NCBI RefSeq assembly: GCF_001659605.2
Contig: NC_035162.2
Span: 29,268,153-29,332,152, forward strand
Length of the DNA stretch: 64,000 bases
From: Manihot esculenta
Taxonomy: Eukaryota; Streptophyta; Magnoliopsida; Malpighiales; Euphorbiaceae
Direction: 5' to 3'
Shown: piece after piece, positions 1 through 12,115 of the stretch
How the letters are laid out: each line of letters opens with the position of its first letter
Numbering within the stretch: the first letter of the stretch is position 1
Made by a program: the position numbers and the translations under genes
The notes under the pieces: generated by a model
Seen by the model: the letters and a program-made list of their open reading frames with translations, nothing else
Database searches by the model: none
Told to the model about the DNA's origin: nothing

Positions 1-321
1 ATTCGGGAGCCGAACGTGCCTCCACATGCATGCCATGTTCGACGGCCGAACCTGGACTTCCCTCACTTATGCTTTCGGGGGCCTAAAGCGCTCCCGAAGT
101 GCATGCATGTTCGGCGGCCGAACTTGAGGTTCGGCGGCCGAACCTGAGTTTTCCTCCAAGGCTATTTTCATGCAAAAACTCATTTTCCTTCTAGCTTAAA
201 AACATATAATACATTAAAATATTTTATAAAAACATGGTTTTACCCCTTCTAGAGGTCTCCAACACCCGAGATTCCACCGGACGGTAGGAATTTCGATATC
301 GGAGTCTAGCCGGGTATTACA
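1..321 (-). repeat. 3' LTR of copy A, partial
   Basis: The sequence ending at 321 is the reverse complement of an LTR start (TGTAATACCCGGCTAGAC on the minus strand). It matches the outer end of the 5' LTR at 7560-7869 almost base for base, including the palindromic TTCGGCGGCCGAA boxes. About 1.85 kb of this LTR should lie left of the window. Confidence 0.93.
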
Positions 322-358
322 TTCTCCCTCCCTTAAGAACATTCGTCCCCGAATGTTC
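322..358 (-). promoter_or_regulatory. Polypurine tract and upstream stem-loop of copy A
   Basis: On the minus strand a purine run (AAGGGAGGGAGAA, 334-322) directly precedes the 3' LTR and would prime plus-strand DNA synthesis. Just before it, 337-358 forms a perfect inverted repeat with 9-base arms GAACATTCG/CGAATGTTC around a four-base loop. The same hairpin stands before the polypurine tract in copies B (13612-13633) and, with a one-base loop change, F (47240-47261). Confidence 0.85.
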
Positions 359-418
359 ACCAAACAACACATAGCATGGCATACACATAACATACTTACA
401 AAGCACATAAAACTTACT

Positions 419-3400
419 TTAGAAAAGATGGGGATATTGCTGGAGCATGGACTCCCGTGTCTCCCAGGTGCACTCCTCAATATTGTGGTGATTCCAAAGG
501 ACTTTCACCATCGGGATTTCCTTGTTCCTTAGCTTTTTGATCTGGGTGTCTAGGATCCGTATTGGCTGCTCAACATAGGTGAGATCTTCTTGGATCTCCA
601 CATCAGGCTCACTAAGAACCTTGCCCGGATCTGACACAAATTTCCTCAACATAGAAACATGGAAAACCAGATGGATTCTCTCCATTGAAGCAGGCAAGTC
701 CAGCTTGTACGATACATTCCCAATCTTTTGCAAGACTTCAAAGGGTCCGATGTACCGTGGAGCCAGCTTACCTTTCTTCCCGAATCAAATCACCCCTTTC
801 ATTGGAGACACTTTAAGCAATACCAAATCCCCCTCCTGAAACTCTACTTGCCTTCTGCGGATATCTGCATAACTCTTCTGTCTGCTTGCAGTAGTCTTGA
901 TCCTTTATCTGATTATGGGTACCACCCTGCTGGTGATCTCTACTAGCTCAGGCCCTGCCAAGGCCTTTTCTCCAACCTCTTCCCAGCAAACAGGTGATCT
1001 GCACTTCCTCCCATACAAAGCTTCATATGGAGCAATCCCGATGCTAGCATGATGGCTGTTATTGTAGGCAAACTCCACCAAAGGTAGATGCTGCCTCCAA
1101 GAATCGCCAAAGTCCAGCACACACATTCTGAGCATATCCTCTATCGTCTGGATGGTCCTTTCTGATTGTCCGTCCGTCTGTGGATGGAAAGCAGTGCTAA
1201 AATCCAACCTGGTACCCATGGCATTCTGCAGACTCCGCCAAAACCTGGAGGTGAACTGGGGTCCTCTATCGGACACTATTGAAACAGGAACCCCATACAG
1301 CCTGACGATCTCATCAACATACACCTGGGCCAACTTGTCCACAGAATAGCCACTCCTGACAGGGATGAAGTGAGCAGATTTGGTGAGTCTGTCCACATTC
1401 ACCCATATGGAGTCCAATCTGTTGGACGTCGCCGGTAACCCCGCTATGAAGTCCATAGCTATATTCTCCCATTTACACTCTGGAATAGGTAGCGGGTTAA
1501 GCATTCTAGCCGGCTTTTGATGTTCCAGCTTCACCCTCTGACACACTTCGCAGGCCGATACAAACTGTGCCACTTCTCTTTTCATAGCTGGCCACCAATA
1601 AACTTTCTTCAGATCTTGATACATCTTAGTGGCTCCGGGGTGAACGCTGTATCTTGCATTATGAGCCTCTCTCATAATGTCTCCTTTTAGCCCTATGTCG
1701 TCTGGTACACACAATCGGCTCCCATAGCGGAGGATCCCCTTGTTGTCGAATTTGAAATCACTATCTTTGCCTGACTGAATAGCCCTGGCAATCTTCACTA
1801 ATTCTGGGTCCTCATGCTGTTTTTGAGCCACCTTCTCCAGAAACACGGGTGCCACTCTCATCTGAGCAATCAATGCACCTGTACCAGACAACTCCAACTG
1901 TAGACCTTCATCAATGAGCTTGTAAAACTCCTTCACCACTGGTCTCCTCTCCGCTGTGATGTGGGATAGACTGCGTAGTGATTTTCGGCTTAGGGCGTCT
2001 GCCACAATATTCGCCTTACCCGGATGGTACTAAATCTTGCAATCATAATCACTCAGCAGCTCTACCCATCTTCTCTGTCTCAAGTTCAGATCTCTTTGAC
2101 TCAGGATGTACTGCAGGCTCTTATGATCTGTGAAGATCTCACATTTAACCCCATAGAGGTAGTGCCTCCACATCTTGAGTGCAAAGATTACTGCTGCCAT
2201 CTCCAGGTCATGTGTGGGGTAATTCAACTCATGCTTCTTCAGCTGTCTAGAAGCATAAGCAATCACCCTTTCATTCTGCATTAACACACAACCCAATCCC
2301 ACTCGGGATGCATCACAGAAAACTGTGAAATCCTCATTGCTAGCTGGCAAAGCTAACACTGGTGCTGATGTTAACCTCTTCTTAAGCTCTTCAAAACTCT
2401 CTTCACACTGGTCAATCCACACAAACTTCTGATTCTTCCTGGTTAGTCTGGTCAAAGGAGCTGCAATTTTTGAGAAGTCCTGAACGAACCTCCTGTAGTA
2501 ACCTGCCAAACCCAAGAAACTTCTAATCTCTGTCACTGAAGTGGGTCTAGGCCAGTTAGCCACAGCTTCTATCTTCTTGGGGTCCACCTCTATCCCATTT
2601 TCTGACACAACATGCCCCAAGAATGAGATGCTCCTTAACCAGAACTCACACTTGGAGAACTTGGCATACAAGCCGTGTTCCCTCAAGGTCTGCAGAACCA
2701 ACCTCAGATGATGGGCATGCTCCTCTGCATTCCTGGAATACACTAAGATATCATCTATGAAGACAATCACAAAGTGGTCCAGGTACTGGCTAAACACTCT
2801 GTTCATGAGATCCATGAATACTGCAGGGGCGTTGGTTAACCCGAACGACATTACAAGGAACTCAAAATGCCCATATCTGGTCCTGAAAGCCATCTTTGGC
2901 ACATCTTCTTCTCTGATCCTCAGCTGATGATACCCGGACCTCAGATCTATTTTGGAGAAACAACCCGCTCCAGCTAGCTAGTCGAATAGATCATCGATCC
3001 TTGGCAAAGGGTACCTGTTCTTGGTAGTGACTTTGTTCAACTGCATGTAGTCGATACAAAGTCTAAGGGATCCATCCTTTTTCCTCACAAATAGCACTGG
3101 AGCACCCCAAGGTGAGGTACTCGGTCGGATGAAACCCTTGTCTACCAGCTCTTGTAACTGCTCTTTCAATTCCTTCAACTCAGCTGGAGCCATCCTGTAG
3201 GGAGGGATAGAGATCGGTCCTGTTCCAGGCATCAATTCTATCTCGAACTCTATCTCCCTAGTAGGTGGTAAACCTGGCAGCTCGTCTGGGAAGACGTCTA
3301 GAAACTCTCTAACCACTGGCACCGAGGCGGGTTCTCTCACCTGACTGCTAAGCTCTCTCACATGAGCCAAATACCCCTGACATCCCTTCCTAAGCAACCT

Positions 3401-3988
3401 ACGAGCCTGAAGAGCTGATATCAGACCTCTAGGTGTACCCCTCCTGTCTCCCATGAAGACAACCTCTGACCCATCCTGACCTCTGAACCTGACTACTTTG
3501 TCCCTGCAGTCCAAGGTAGCACCATGGGTAGATAACCAGTCCATCCCTAGAATGACGTCAAAATCTGTCAAGTCTAGAACCACAAGGTCGGCGGACAAGC
3601 ATCTTCCCTCAACAAACACTGGACTGCACTGGCAGATTGACTCTGCCACTGATGGATCACACTTGGGTCCACTGACCCAGAGAGGACACTCTAATCCAGA
3701 GATCATCAACCCCAACCTCTCGACGGCTCTTGGTGCAATAAAAGAATGAGATGCACCAGGGTCCATCAAGGCATACACATCTGAACAACCAATGACTAAG
3801 TTACCTGCCACCACGGTGTTAGATACATCTGCCTCCTGCTGAGTCATCGTGAAGATCCATGCTGGAGCTGATGGACCTTCACCTCTGAAACTCGCTGAAG
3901 AACAGGCTGACCCTCTCCCTCTGCCTCTGCCACTGGCCTGAGTCGTGGCTGGAGCTACTGGCTGCGCTACACTACCTGAAGCTGTCTG
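419..3988 (-). pseudogene. pol of copy A: protease-RT-RNase H-integrase-chromodomain, broken
   Basis: Read downward from 3988, the domains are: aspartic protease with MDPGASHSF; reverse transcriptase with LCIDY and catalytic FIDDILVYS (about 2760); RNase H beginning [12 protein letters not shown]; integrase with an HHCC zinc finger (HPGATKMYQ...CEVCQRVK), then the DDE core ([31 protein letters not shown]); finally a chromodomain (VKVLWNHH...CTWE) ending in YPHLF at 419. Frame breaks: TAG at 2978 and 2030 where sister copies have CAG (Gln), TAA at 905 where they have GAA (Glu), and TGA at 785 where copy B has CGG. The enzyme set copies and integrates the element; the chromodomain is thought to steer integration to modified chromatin. 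No intact product is possible. Confidence 0.9.
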
Positions 3989-5443
3989 CTAGGCCTGAGC
4001 CATAGGTACTGTCCTAGGACACTCCCGAGCCATGTGTCCCTCTTGCCCGCATCTGAAGCATGCTGCTGTCCCAGCCCGGCAAACTCCCTTGTGTGGCTTA
4101 CCACACCTTGCACAAACTGCATTATCCGCACCAGAGCTTGAGCCACTTCCTATTCCCAGACCTAATTTGATCTTGTTCCAAAACTTGTTCTTCTTCGGGT
4201 TCCTAGTGGTGTTACTCCACCTTTTGCTGCCTGAAGCTGCTGCACTCAAGGATGAGGGATCTAGCCTTCCCCCACCCGGGGTCTTGGAACTAGAAGACTG
4301 TGCCACTGACTATCTGACTGTCCCCTGAATGATGGCACTGGCCTCCATTTTCTAGGCCATATCCACTATGGCATGGAAGCTCTCCCTATCTGCTGACTGG
4401 ATCAAGGAGGAATATCTGGAGTGGAGTTTCATGATATACCTCCTTGACTTCTTCTGGTCTGAGTCAAGATTTTGCCCTGCAAATGGCAATAGCTCCAAGA
4501 ATCTGTCTGTGAACTCATCTATCCTCATCTCTTCTATCTGCCTTAACTGCTCAAATTCGATCATCTTCAGCTCCCTTGAACTATCGGGGAAAGCCCATCC
4601 TGCAAACTCGTTTGCAAACTCTTCCCAAGACATGCTGTCCACCCTCAGGTTCACATAATTCTTAAACCACTCTCGTGCCTTCTTGCACTTAAGCGTGAAC
4701 CCAGCCATCTGAATGGCTCTACTGTCATCAGCCCCAATCTCATCTGTGATCACCTTGACCCTTTCAAGATACACAAACGGGTCATCCCCTTTCTCATACT
4801 GAGGAGCACCCAGCTTCATGTAGTCGGTCATCTTGACCTTGCTCCCACTAGATGAGCTAGGCTTAGGTACTGGGGTTTCTGGAACTGTGGGTTCTACTGG
4901 TGGAGGAGGAGGAGCAGCATCCCCTGAGATAGGGTTTGCTGGATTTGGATGGTAGGGCGGGGGTGGATACATTGGGTACTGTGGATATGGTGGGTAGTAA
5001 GGTGGGTATGGCATCTGTGTGGGATAAGGATTAAAGCTATGGTAATCCGATGTGCCTCCCATCGAATACCCGGGGTTTTGTTAGAAGGGTGGGTAGTAAG
5101 GTGGCTGAACAAATCCCGAGGCCTGAGTGCCTCCTTGGGACTCTCCCATTCCCTCTTCTGACATGCTAACTCCCAGACTGCCATCCCTCCTTTGCTCCAC
5201 ATCCATATCATCCCCCATGTCCTCTGACATTCCTCCCTGAACTGTTCCCCTCACTGATCTGCTTCTACCCAGATCCAAAGACCTTCTAGGGTCTCTTAAT
5301 GCTCTTTCTCTGCTGGACCTACTAGACATTGCCCTAGGCAATGCAGGAGGACGGGCGCTCATGCCCTCATCCTCAGGCGGTACTCCAGTCAATCGTGCAG
5401 ATCGACGAGTTCCTCTCATCCTGTTTTCTGAAAAACAGTACAC
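3989..5443 (-). pseudogene. gag of copy A, broken
   Basis: The capsid/nucleocapsid gene starts with an ATG near 5407 (MRGTRRSARLTGVPPE); the open frame extends upstream to 5443. A Pro/Tyr-rich linker follows (about 4930-5060), then the retrotransposon gag domain (KMTDYMKLGAPQYEKGDDPF to ARKMEA-like, 4850-4350), and two Cys/His motifs: CARCGKPHKGVC and a canonical CCHC knuckle CFRCGQEGHMAREC (about 4120-4020). In-frame stops occur at 5081 (TAA), 4352 (TAG for Arg), 4307 (TAG for Gln) and 3989 (TAG for Gln). At three of the four, copy F or G has CAG or CGG/CGA, so C-to-T or G-to-A changes explain them. Confidence 0.88.
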
Positions 5444-5675
5444 GTCACATAAACATTAGCATCAAATGGTTCATGTTGAAACACATGAACCCGTATCACA
5501 TACATCACATATCATAACATATCATTAATGCACATGCATATAATCATGGCATTTCACATCATCATTCAAGACAGGACTCTACATCCTATCCTAGTGGACA
5601 TGATCTTTCCTATTGTGCTTGACCTTCTATAACATCTATGAGCCCGACACTCTAGGTCCGACCATATGAACCTAG

Positions 5676-5688
5676 GGCTCTGATACCA
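5676..5688 (-). promoter_or_regulatory. Primer binding site of copy A (tRNA-iMet type)
   Basis: On the minus strand TGGTATCAGAGCC lies three bases inside the 5' LTR end at 5692. It is complementary to the 3' end of initiator methionine tRNA, the usual minus-strand primer of plant chromoviruses and copia elements. Confidence 0.93.
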
Positions 5689-5691
5689 TTC

Positions 5692-7869
5692 TGTAACGAC
5701 CCGAAAATCGGACCGCTACTGGTGCTAGGATCCAGATCGGCATAAGGCCGCCGAGACCCATAGCAAGCCTGACATACATCCTGTAAACCTGTTTAATCCC
5801 ATACATGATCAACAGCATACATAAAAAAATTTGAACTTTTCTTTTACCAAGCTCAACCTGTGCATGCCCATAAACATATACATAAACATAAACATGAACC
5901 CCATACTGGAGCTCTCATCAAATGCTCCAATGGGGCATCACATCATACACAAGCTTGGTAGAACATAAACATCACAAAGCATAGATCATGTTTACAAAAG
6001 GAATTACTATACAAACTCGGTCAAGCACAATTTCTAAACCTCAATCTCAGAATCAACATTTACATGACATAACTATTCATAACTTTACATCATTTTACAA
6101 TTTATCATGTCCACATTCTATCTATTAGATACACATGACTTCATTCATCTCGACTTCTCTGCCTAGCCCGTACCTGCAAACCTGGGTATTAGGGAGAGGG
6201 GTGAGCTACTAGAGCCCAGTGAGCAGAATAATAAAAACATTTAAATCATATGCCATAATGGAATGCAACACATCACAGACAAATCACATCGCGGATGGTA
6301 TTGTCACCAGTAGTCCTCTACATTCCAAAGTGCCGGGACGTAGAATGGGTCAACCGGTCTTTCTCTTAAACATAACATACATAACATTCCAAGACGTCGG
6401 GACGTAGAATGAGTCAACTGGTCTTTCTCTTACATAGTGCCGGGACGTAGAATGGGTCAACCAGACTTCCAGATCATACCATACCGTATCATATCACATC
6501 GCATCATATCGAGGACTAAGGATCATCCAACATCCATCCACATCCATCATAGAATTATGCAATGCAGCATATTCGTGAATTCTAATGCAAACAACCTATT
6601 ATATCACATGGCATTCATGATGCATGAACATGCTCAAACTTTATAATTTATTTGCTTTAAAACATAAAGGTTTATTCTACTCACCTCAGCTAGCTCTGAC
6701 AAAGACTGAAGCAGCTGACTCACTGTTGGGGTCCTCGGTTCCTCGGGTCCGAACCTACACAGGTGGACTCAAATGAGGGACCAAACAACTAGAACATGAC
6801 TCTAAAAACATCCCCCAAAAACCCCCTAAAACACCTCAAAACAATCATGCAAAACATGCAAAGGAAGGCTGAACATGGCACTTTCGGCGGCAGGTTCGGC
6901 GGCGAAAGTCCCTCCAGAGCCGAAAGTCAGGCAGGTTTGGCGGCAAGCTTCGGCAGGCGAAAGGCCTGCCTCCCAGGCAGGTTCGGCTGCCGAACCTAGT
7001 TCTGCCAAAAGGGCAGAAGCTCGGCTCCTCATGCACAATCGCCTCCCAAAACCTTCAATCAAGCATACAACTCATCCAAAACATGCATAGATACATACAT
7101 CAGCTCCTAGGGGCTTCAAACTATCCTAAACCCCATCTACAACACATCAAACATGCATATCCAACATACATTGTCCATAAAACACATAAAACCTAACAAT
7201 GCTCAACTAACATAAACATACATTTCTACCCCATGAATCAACTTAAAACTTGTTTAAAACATATAGTGAGCTCAAGATCAGCCCTTACCTCTTGAAGATC
7301 GAGAGGAAAACGACCCTAGCTCGGAGATGGGAGAGATTGGGTTCCTTGAACCTCTAAGCTCCAAAACTTGCTTTATACTCGAAAATCTTCAAAACAAAGT
7401 GAAAGCTTGTGAAAATCGTGAAAGATTTGAAGGAAGGAAATTAAAATCGGCGAGGGATGGCGGAGAGCTCACCTTGGCCGACAATGGGGAGAAAAGCTCG
7501 CCCATTTCGGTTAAGGAACCCCTTTATAGGTGGCTGGCTAGGCCACATTCGGGAGCCGAACGTGCCTCCGCATGCATGCCATGTTCGGCGGCCGAACCTG
7601 GACTTCCCTCACTTATGCTTTCAGGGGCCTAAAGCGATCCCGAAGTGCATATGCATGTTCGGCAGCCGAACTTGAGGTTCGGCGGCCGAACCTGAGTTTT
7701 CCTCCAAGGTTATTTTCATGCAAAAACTCATTTTCCTTCTAGCTTAAAAACATATAATACATTAAAACATTTTATAAAAACATGGTTTTACCCCTTCTAG
7801 AGGTCTCCGACACCCGAGATTCCACCGGACGGTAGGAATTCTGATACCGGAGTCTAGCCGGGTATTACA
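5692..7869 (-). repeat. 5' LTR of copy A (2178 bp)
   Basis: Minus-strand LTR running TGTAATACCCGG...GGGTCGTTACA. A TATA box is at 7521-7528. Palindromic TTCGGCGGCCGAA boxes lie upstream of it (7580-7690) and a second CGG-rich group lies downstream (6880-7010). A 50-60-bp minisatellite (accgg/cattcta-type units, about 3 copies) is at 6329-6470. No coding sequence; small ORFs here are by-products of the palindromes. Confidence 0.93.
7521..7528 (-). promoter_or_regulatory. TATA box in copy A LTR
   Basis: TATAAAGG on the minus strand within the conserved context GCCACCTATAAA. The same position in other chromovirus LTRs here reads TATAAAAGG (40156), TATAAGAGG (about 32005 and 51999) or TATCAAGG in copy B (about 14000), so B's box has been damaged. 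A Pol II promoter role is inferred from position and motif. Confidence 0.7.
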
Positions 7870-8601
7870 CCAAGAAAGTGGAAGCTGTAGCTAACTGGCC
7901 TAGACCCACTACAGTGACAGAGATCAAGAGCTTCTTGGGTTTGGCAGGTTACTACAGGAGGTTCGTTCAGGACTTCTCTACGATTGCAGCTCCTATGACC
8001 AGACTGACTAAGAAGAACTAGAGATTTATGTGGACCGACTAGTGTGAAGAAAGCTTTGAGGAGCTCAAGAAGAGGTTGACTTCAGTACCAGTGTTAGCTC
8101 TGCCAACTAGTGATGAAGACTTCTCAGTGTATTGTGATGCGTCCCATGTGGGACTGGGTTGTGTGCTGATGCAGAATGAAAGGGTGATTGCTTATGCTTC
8201 TAGGCAGTTGAAGAAGCATGAGTTGAATTACCCTACACATGACCTAGAGATGGCAGCGGTAATCTTTGCACTCAAGATGTGGAGGCATTACCTTTATGGG
8301 GTAAAATGTGAGATCTTCACAGATCATAAATGCCTGCAGTACATCCTGAGTCAGAGAGAGCTGAATTTGAGGCAGAGAAGATGGGTAGAACTGCTCAGTG
8401 ACTATGATTGCAAGATCCAGTACCATCCGGGTAAGGCGAATGTTGTAGTAGACGCCTTAAGCCGAAAATCACTTGGCAGTTTGTCCCATATTTCAGCAGA
8501 AAGAAGGCCAGTAGTGAGAGAGTTCTTCGAGCTCATCAATGAAGGTCTACAGTTGGAGTTGTCTGGTACAGGTGCTTTGATAGCCCAGATGAGAGTGGCA
8601 C
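7870..8601 (+). pseudogene. pol fragment of copy B: RT end and RNase H
   Basis: Starts in mid-RT ([17 protein letters not shown]), continues through [11 protein letters not shown] and RNase H ([28 protein letters not shown]), and stops at MRVA where a nested LTR begins. Stops at 8019 and 8040 are TAG at positions where sister copies have CAG (Gln). The reading frame resumes at 12116 with APMFLEQVAQK, which fixes the insertion point to the base and shows TSD GGCAC at 8597-8601 and 12116-12120. Confidence 0.9.
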
Positions 8602-8742
8602 TGACAGTGCGGTTGTCGAAGCCGGTAAAAAATAACCTTCTTGGTTACCTACAATTTACAACTGCAGATAGTGGTGAAGGATCGAATCCACATAGAATTG
8701 ATTACTTATTTATTTTTCTCAATCAAGGCCAAGAGAACTTAT

Positions 8743-10527
8743 GATAGAGCATATTTTAGCCCATATTTTCATGATCTTATTGATGTTTGTTTGCACCTAT
8801 TCTACCTAATTTTGTGGTTTTAATCATGTTTTGCAAGTATTAGGTGTGAATAAACAATTTGGAGAAAATGCTCTTAAAAATGCCAAAAGAAGCCAAAACT
8901 AGAGAAGCAACCTTCGGAGGCAACTTTCGGAAGCCAAAAATCAGTCACCTTCGGCGGCAACCTTCGGCGGCCAAAAGAGGACTCCAGAGACGAAAGTCGA
9001 CCACCTTCGGCGGCACCGTCGGCCGCCGAACCTTATGTCCAGAGTCGAAAGTCCAGCCTCCGAAGCTCACTTTAGGCAGCCGAAAATGCACTCCTATGCA
9101 CACTTTCCTTATTCAAGAAGCCATATCTCAAGTTGACATATTTGAGGAGCCAAACAAGGGAAGTATTTTGAGATCCAAATCTTCAAGATTCACATTCAAA
9201 TATTGGACTTCAAGATCAAGCTTATTAAGGAAGCCAAATCCCAAAGATCACATGTTTCCCACTTAGTATCATGCACATTCAAAATTCAAAAGGAGGCTCC
9301 ACCTTCCTTATTAGTGCATGGGCAGCCTCTTAACTCTTTGGACAACATCTTGAAGACCTTGGGCAGGAAATGAAAAGACCAAAGTGCCCCCACTTGCCTT
9401 CCATCACATGTGACTCGTTTTTGCCTTCACTTATGCACAAACAAGGCACATGCAACACCAAGGACACTTTGGACAGCCTCTAAAAGTCTCCTGGACTTCC
9501 ATGAAACCCTAGGCAGCCTCTCAAGACTTATATAAAGGCTTCAAGAAGACAAGAAGGGCAGATTTGGTTCCACCTCTTCTCAAGGAAATTCGGCAGCCTC
9601 TCCTAGGCTCTCTCTTCACCTAGTTCTTCATCTTCTTTCTTCTTTTCTTTTATTTTCTGTTTTGGTTCAGCCATGAGTGGCTGAAACCTTCTCTCTAGTT
9701 GAAGTTTGGTTGAAACTAAGGTTGTTTAAAAGGTTGTGAGATCTGAACATAAAGTATTGTCTTTGATTTTATTCAATATTCATGCAATTGTGCTTTGATT
9801 CCAAGATTGCTTTGTTGTTTTGATCAAATTGGCCACTTGATTCTTGATTGCAAAGTTAATTAATTGTTGGATTAGGATATTTGTTAGTCCATAATTGCTG
9901 GAAATATTCTGTCCATAGAACATTTGGGGTAAAAACCCAAGAAATTGTGTGATCTAGCAACATCTCATGCGTTTGAGTAGCTAGGGTTTGGATCTTTCTT
10001 GTTCTTCATGCAATTGGCAATTGTTTTAATGCCTATGGCCCAAGGACGTTCCTTGGCAATTTGTTGATTAGTAATTGGTTAGAGGACGTTCCCTAATCAG
10101 TTTGTTCATAAGGAAAGACATGGTGGTGAGAAGCGTCTTCCACTCCCATAACCAACCTATTGAATCAATCAAGATAACCATGTTTCAATGATCAACCCAA
10201 ACAACCAAAGTGGATCCATATCTTCAACTAGACTTTTCTCATATTGATTTCCTCTTTTATTTTAATTACTTGCTGTTTTAATTGCTTTAAATAGTTGTTA
10301 ATCAAATCATCTCAAAACTCCCTTTTTACTTTTATTGCACTTGTTCCTATTTCTCTTTGATTACTTGCTTTCACTTGTGCTTTCAACTAGTTCTATTGGT
10401 CTTGATTGAGATAAATAAATAGGTAATAAATTCTCTGTGGATACAATCCTTCACCACTATCTGCAGTTGTAAGTTGTAGGTAACCAAGAAGGTTATTTTT
10501 GACCGGCTTCGACAACCGCTCCTGTCA
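8743..10527 (+). mobile_element. Solo Athila-like LTR nested in the preceding solo LTR
   Basis: TGATAGAGC...CCTGTCA, 1785 bp, plus orientation, flanked by perfect TSD ACTTA (8738-8742, 10528-10532). Its U3 carries a cluster of TTCGGCGGC/TTCGG boxes (8902-9090). A TATA box TATATAAAGG is near 9530, followed by the conserved stem-loop CAGCCATGAGTGGCTG (about 9668) and the CCAAGGA-CGT-TCCTTGG hairpin (10040-10056). It belongs to the same superfamily of LTRs as D and E but to a distinct subfamily. Confidence 0.93.
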
Positions 10528-12115
10528 ACTTAATTGAAAACACAATTGAAAGCAAGTAATTGAAAGCTGAATGAAAGTAAAGTGCAATAAAAGTAAAAAG
10601 GGGGGTTTTGAGATGGTTTGACTAACAACTATTGAAAGCAAATAAAACAACAAGTAATTAAAATAAAAGAAGAAATCAATATGAGAAAAGTCTAGTTGAA
10701 GATGTGGATCCACTTTGGTTGTTTGGGTTGATCATTGAAACATGGTTATCTTGATTGATTCAATAGGTTGGTTATGGGAGTGGAAGACGCTTCTCACCAC
10801 CATGTCTTTCCTTATGAACAAACTGATTAGGGAACATCCTCTAATCAATTACTAATCAACAAATTGCCAAGGAACGTCCTTGGGCCATAGGCATCAAAAC
10901 AATTGCCAATTGCATGAAGAACAAGAAAGATCCAAACCCTAGCTACTCAAACGCATGAGATGTTGCTAGATCATACAATTCCTTAGTTTTTACACCAAGT
11001 GTTCTATGGACAGAATATTTCCAGCAATTACGGACTAACAAATATCCAATCCAATAATCAATTAACTTTGCAATTAAGAGTCAAGTGGCCAATTTGATCA
11101 AAATAACAAAGCAATCTTGGAATTAAGCACAATTGCATGAATATTGAATAAATCAAAAGTAAACACTTTATGTTCAGATCTCACAACCTTTTAAATAACC
11201 TTAGTTTCAACTAAACTTCAACTAGAAAGAAGGGTTTCAGCCACTCATGGCTGAACCAAAACAGAAAATTAAAGAAAAGAAGAAAGAAGAACCAAAATTG
11301 AGAGGAGAAGCCCTTGGAGGGCTGGCTGCCCTTGCTTGGCCGAATTTGGGGAGTTTAATTGTGTCTCTTCTTGTGTTCTTGAAGCCTTTAAATAGGTGTT
11401 GAGAGGCTGCCCAAGGTTTGGTAGCAATCCATGAGTCTTTTAGAGGCTGTCCAAAGTGCCCTTGGTCCCATATGTGCCTTCTTTATGCATAGGTGAAGGC
11501 AAAAACGAGATGCATGTGATAGGGGGCAAGTGAGGGCTCTTTGGTCTTTTTAATTGCTTCCCAAGGTCTTCAAGATGTTGCCTAAATAGTTAAGAGGCTG
11601 CCCATGCACTAATAAGGAAGGTGGAGCCTTCTTTTGAATTTTGAATTTTGAATGTGCATGGCATGAAATGGAAAACATGTGATCTTCAAGATTTGGCTTC
11701 TTGAATGAGCTGGATCTTGAAATCCAATATCTGAATATGAATTTTGGAGATTTGAATTTCAAAATACTTTCCTTCTTTGGCTCTTCAATTATGGCAACTT
11801 GAGATATGGCTTCTTAAATAAGGAAAAGGCAACTTGCTGATTTGAAATTTGAATTTCAAATGGCTTTGGCTGAATGTTCTTTCCTTCTTTGCCACTTTCC
11901 TTATTTAGAACTTTCCATATTTAGCTTGACTTGATTTCAACTTGGCAGGCTTACTCTCTTTTGCTCCAAATAAGGCAGTTTTAGGGGTATTTTCTCCAGA
12001 ATGTCCTTTTACGCCATTTTCTGCAAAATAATATTAAAAGCACTAAATTAAGCAGAAATTATGTAAATATTCATCAATAATATTAATATAAAATGGACTA
12101 AATTATGCTCTATCA
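8743..12115. repeat. Long inverted repeat formed by two opposed LTRs
   Basis: The plus LTR (8743-10527) is followed immediately by the remaining 1.58 kb of the minus LTR (10533-12115). The arms pair over roughly 1.6 kb with a loop of about 140 bases near 10390-10530. Similarity is high in the 9880-10330/10680-11070 part (long identical stretches) and lower in the U3 parts. A read-through transcript from either side would fold into a long hairpin. Confidence 0.85.

Larger units (their letters stand above)
1..7869 (-). mobile_element. Chromovirus copy A (Ty3/gypsy, Tekay/Del type), left end cut
   Basis: Read on the minus strand the order is 5' LTR (5692-7869), tRNA-iMet-type primer site, gag, protease, RT, RNase H, integrase, chromodomain, polypurine tract and the start of the 3' LTR (1-321), which runs off the window. 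The chromodomain at the end of pol places it among chromoviruses, and its organisation fits the Tekay/Del lineage. The right edge (7869) abuts pol sequence of copy B, so A inserted into B. The expected TSD is CCAAG at 7870-7874; its partner lies outside the window. Gag-pol carries several in-frame stops, so the element is not autonomous now. Lineage assignment is from family knowledge; boundaries and order are read directly. Confidence 0.93.
8602..12115 (-). mobile_element. Solo Athila-like LTR inside copy B pol, itself interrupted
   Basis: Begins TGACAGTGCGGTTGTCG and ends GCTCTATCA, flanked by perfect TSD GGCAC (8597-8601, 12116-12120). Without the nested LTR (8743-10527) and its duplicated 5 bp it is 1724 bp, the size of one LTR. 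It is in minus orientation compared with element D. No internal domain, primer site or second LTR remains, so it is the product of LTR-LTR recombination. It contains AT-rich palindromes of the TTTGAAATTCAAA kind (about 11640-11870) and a weak TATTTAAAGG box near 11390. Confidence 0.92.

Noticed and set aside
6796..7090. Overlapping small ORFs rich in Pro, Arg and Ala, also at 14443-14790, 40537-40959, 50275-50677 and 61958-62389
   Set aside because: All derive from CGG/CCG palindromes in chromovirus LTRs, open on both strands at once.
8602..12115. A single DNA transposon with long terminal inverted repeats
   Set aside because: The two nested 5-bp TSDs (GGCAC outside, ACTTA inside) and TG...CA ends show two LTR insertions, not one element with inverted ends.
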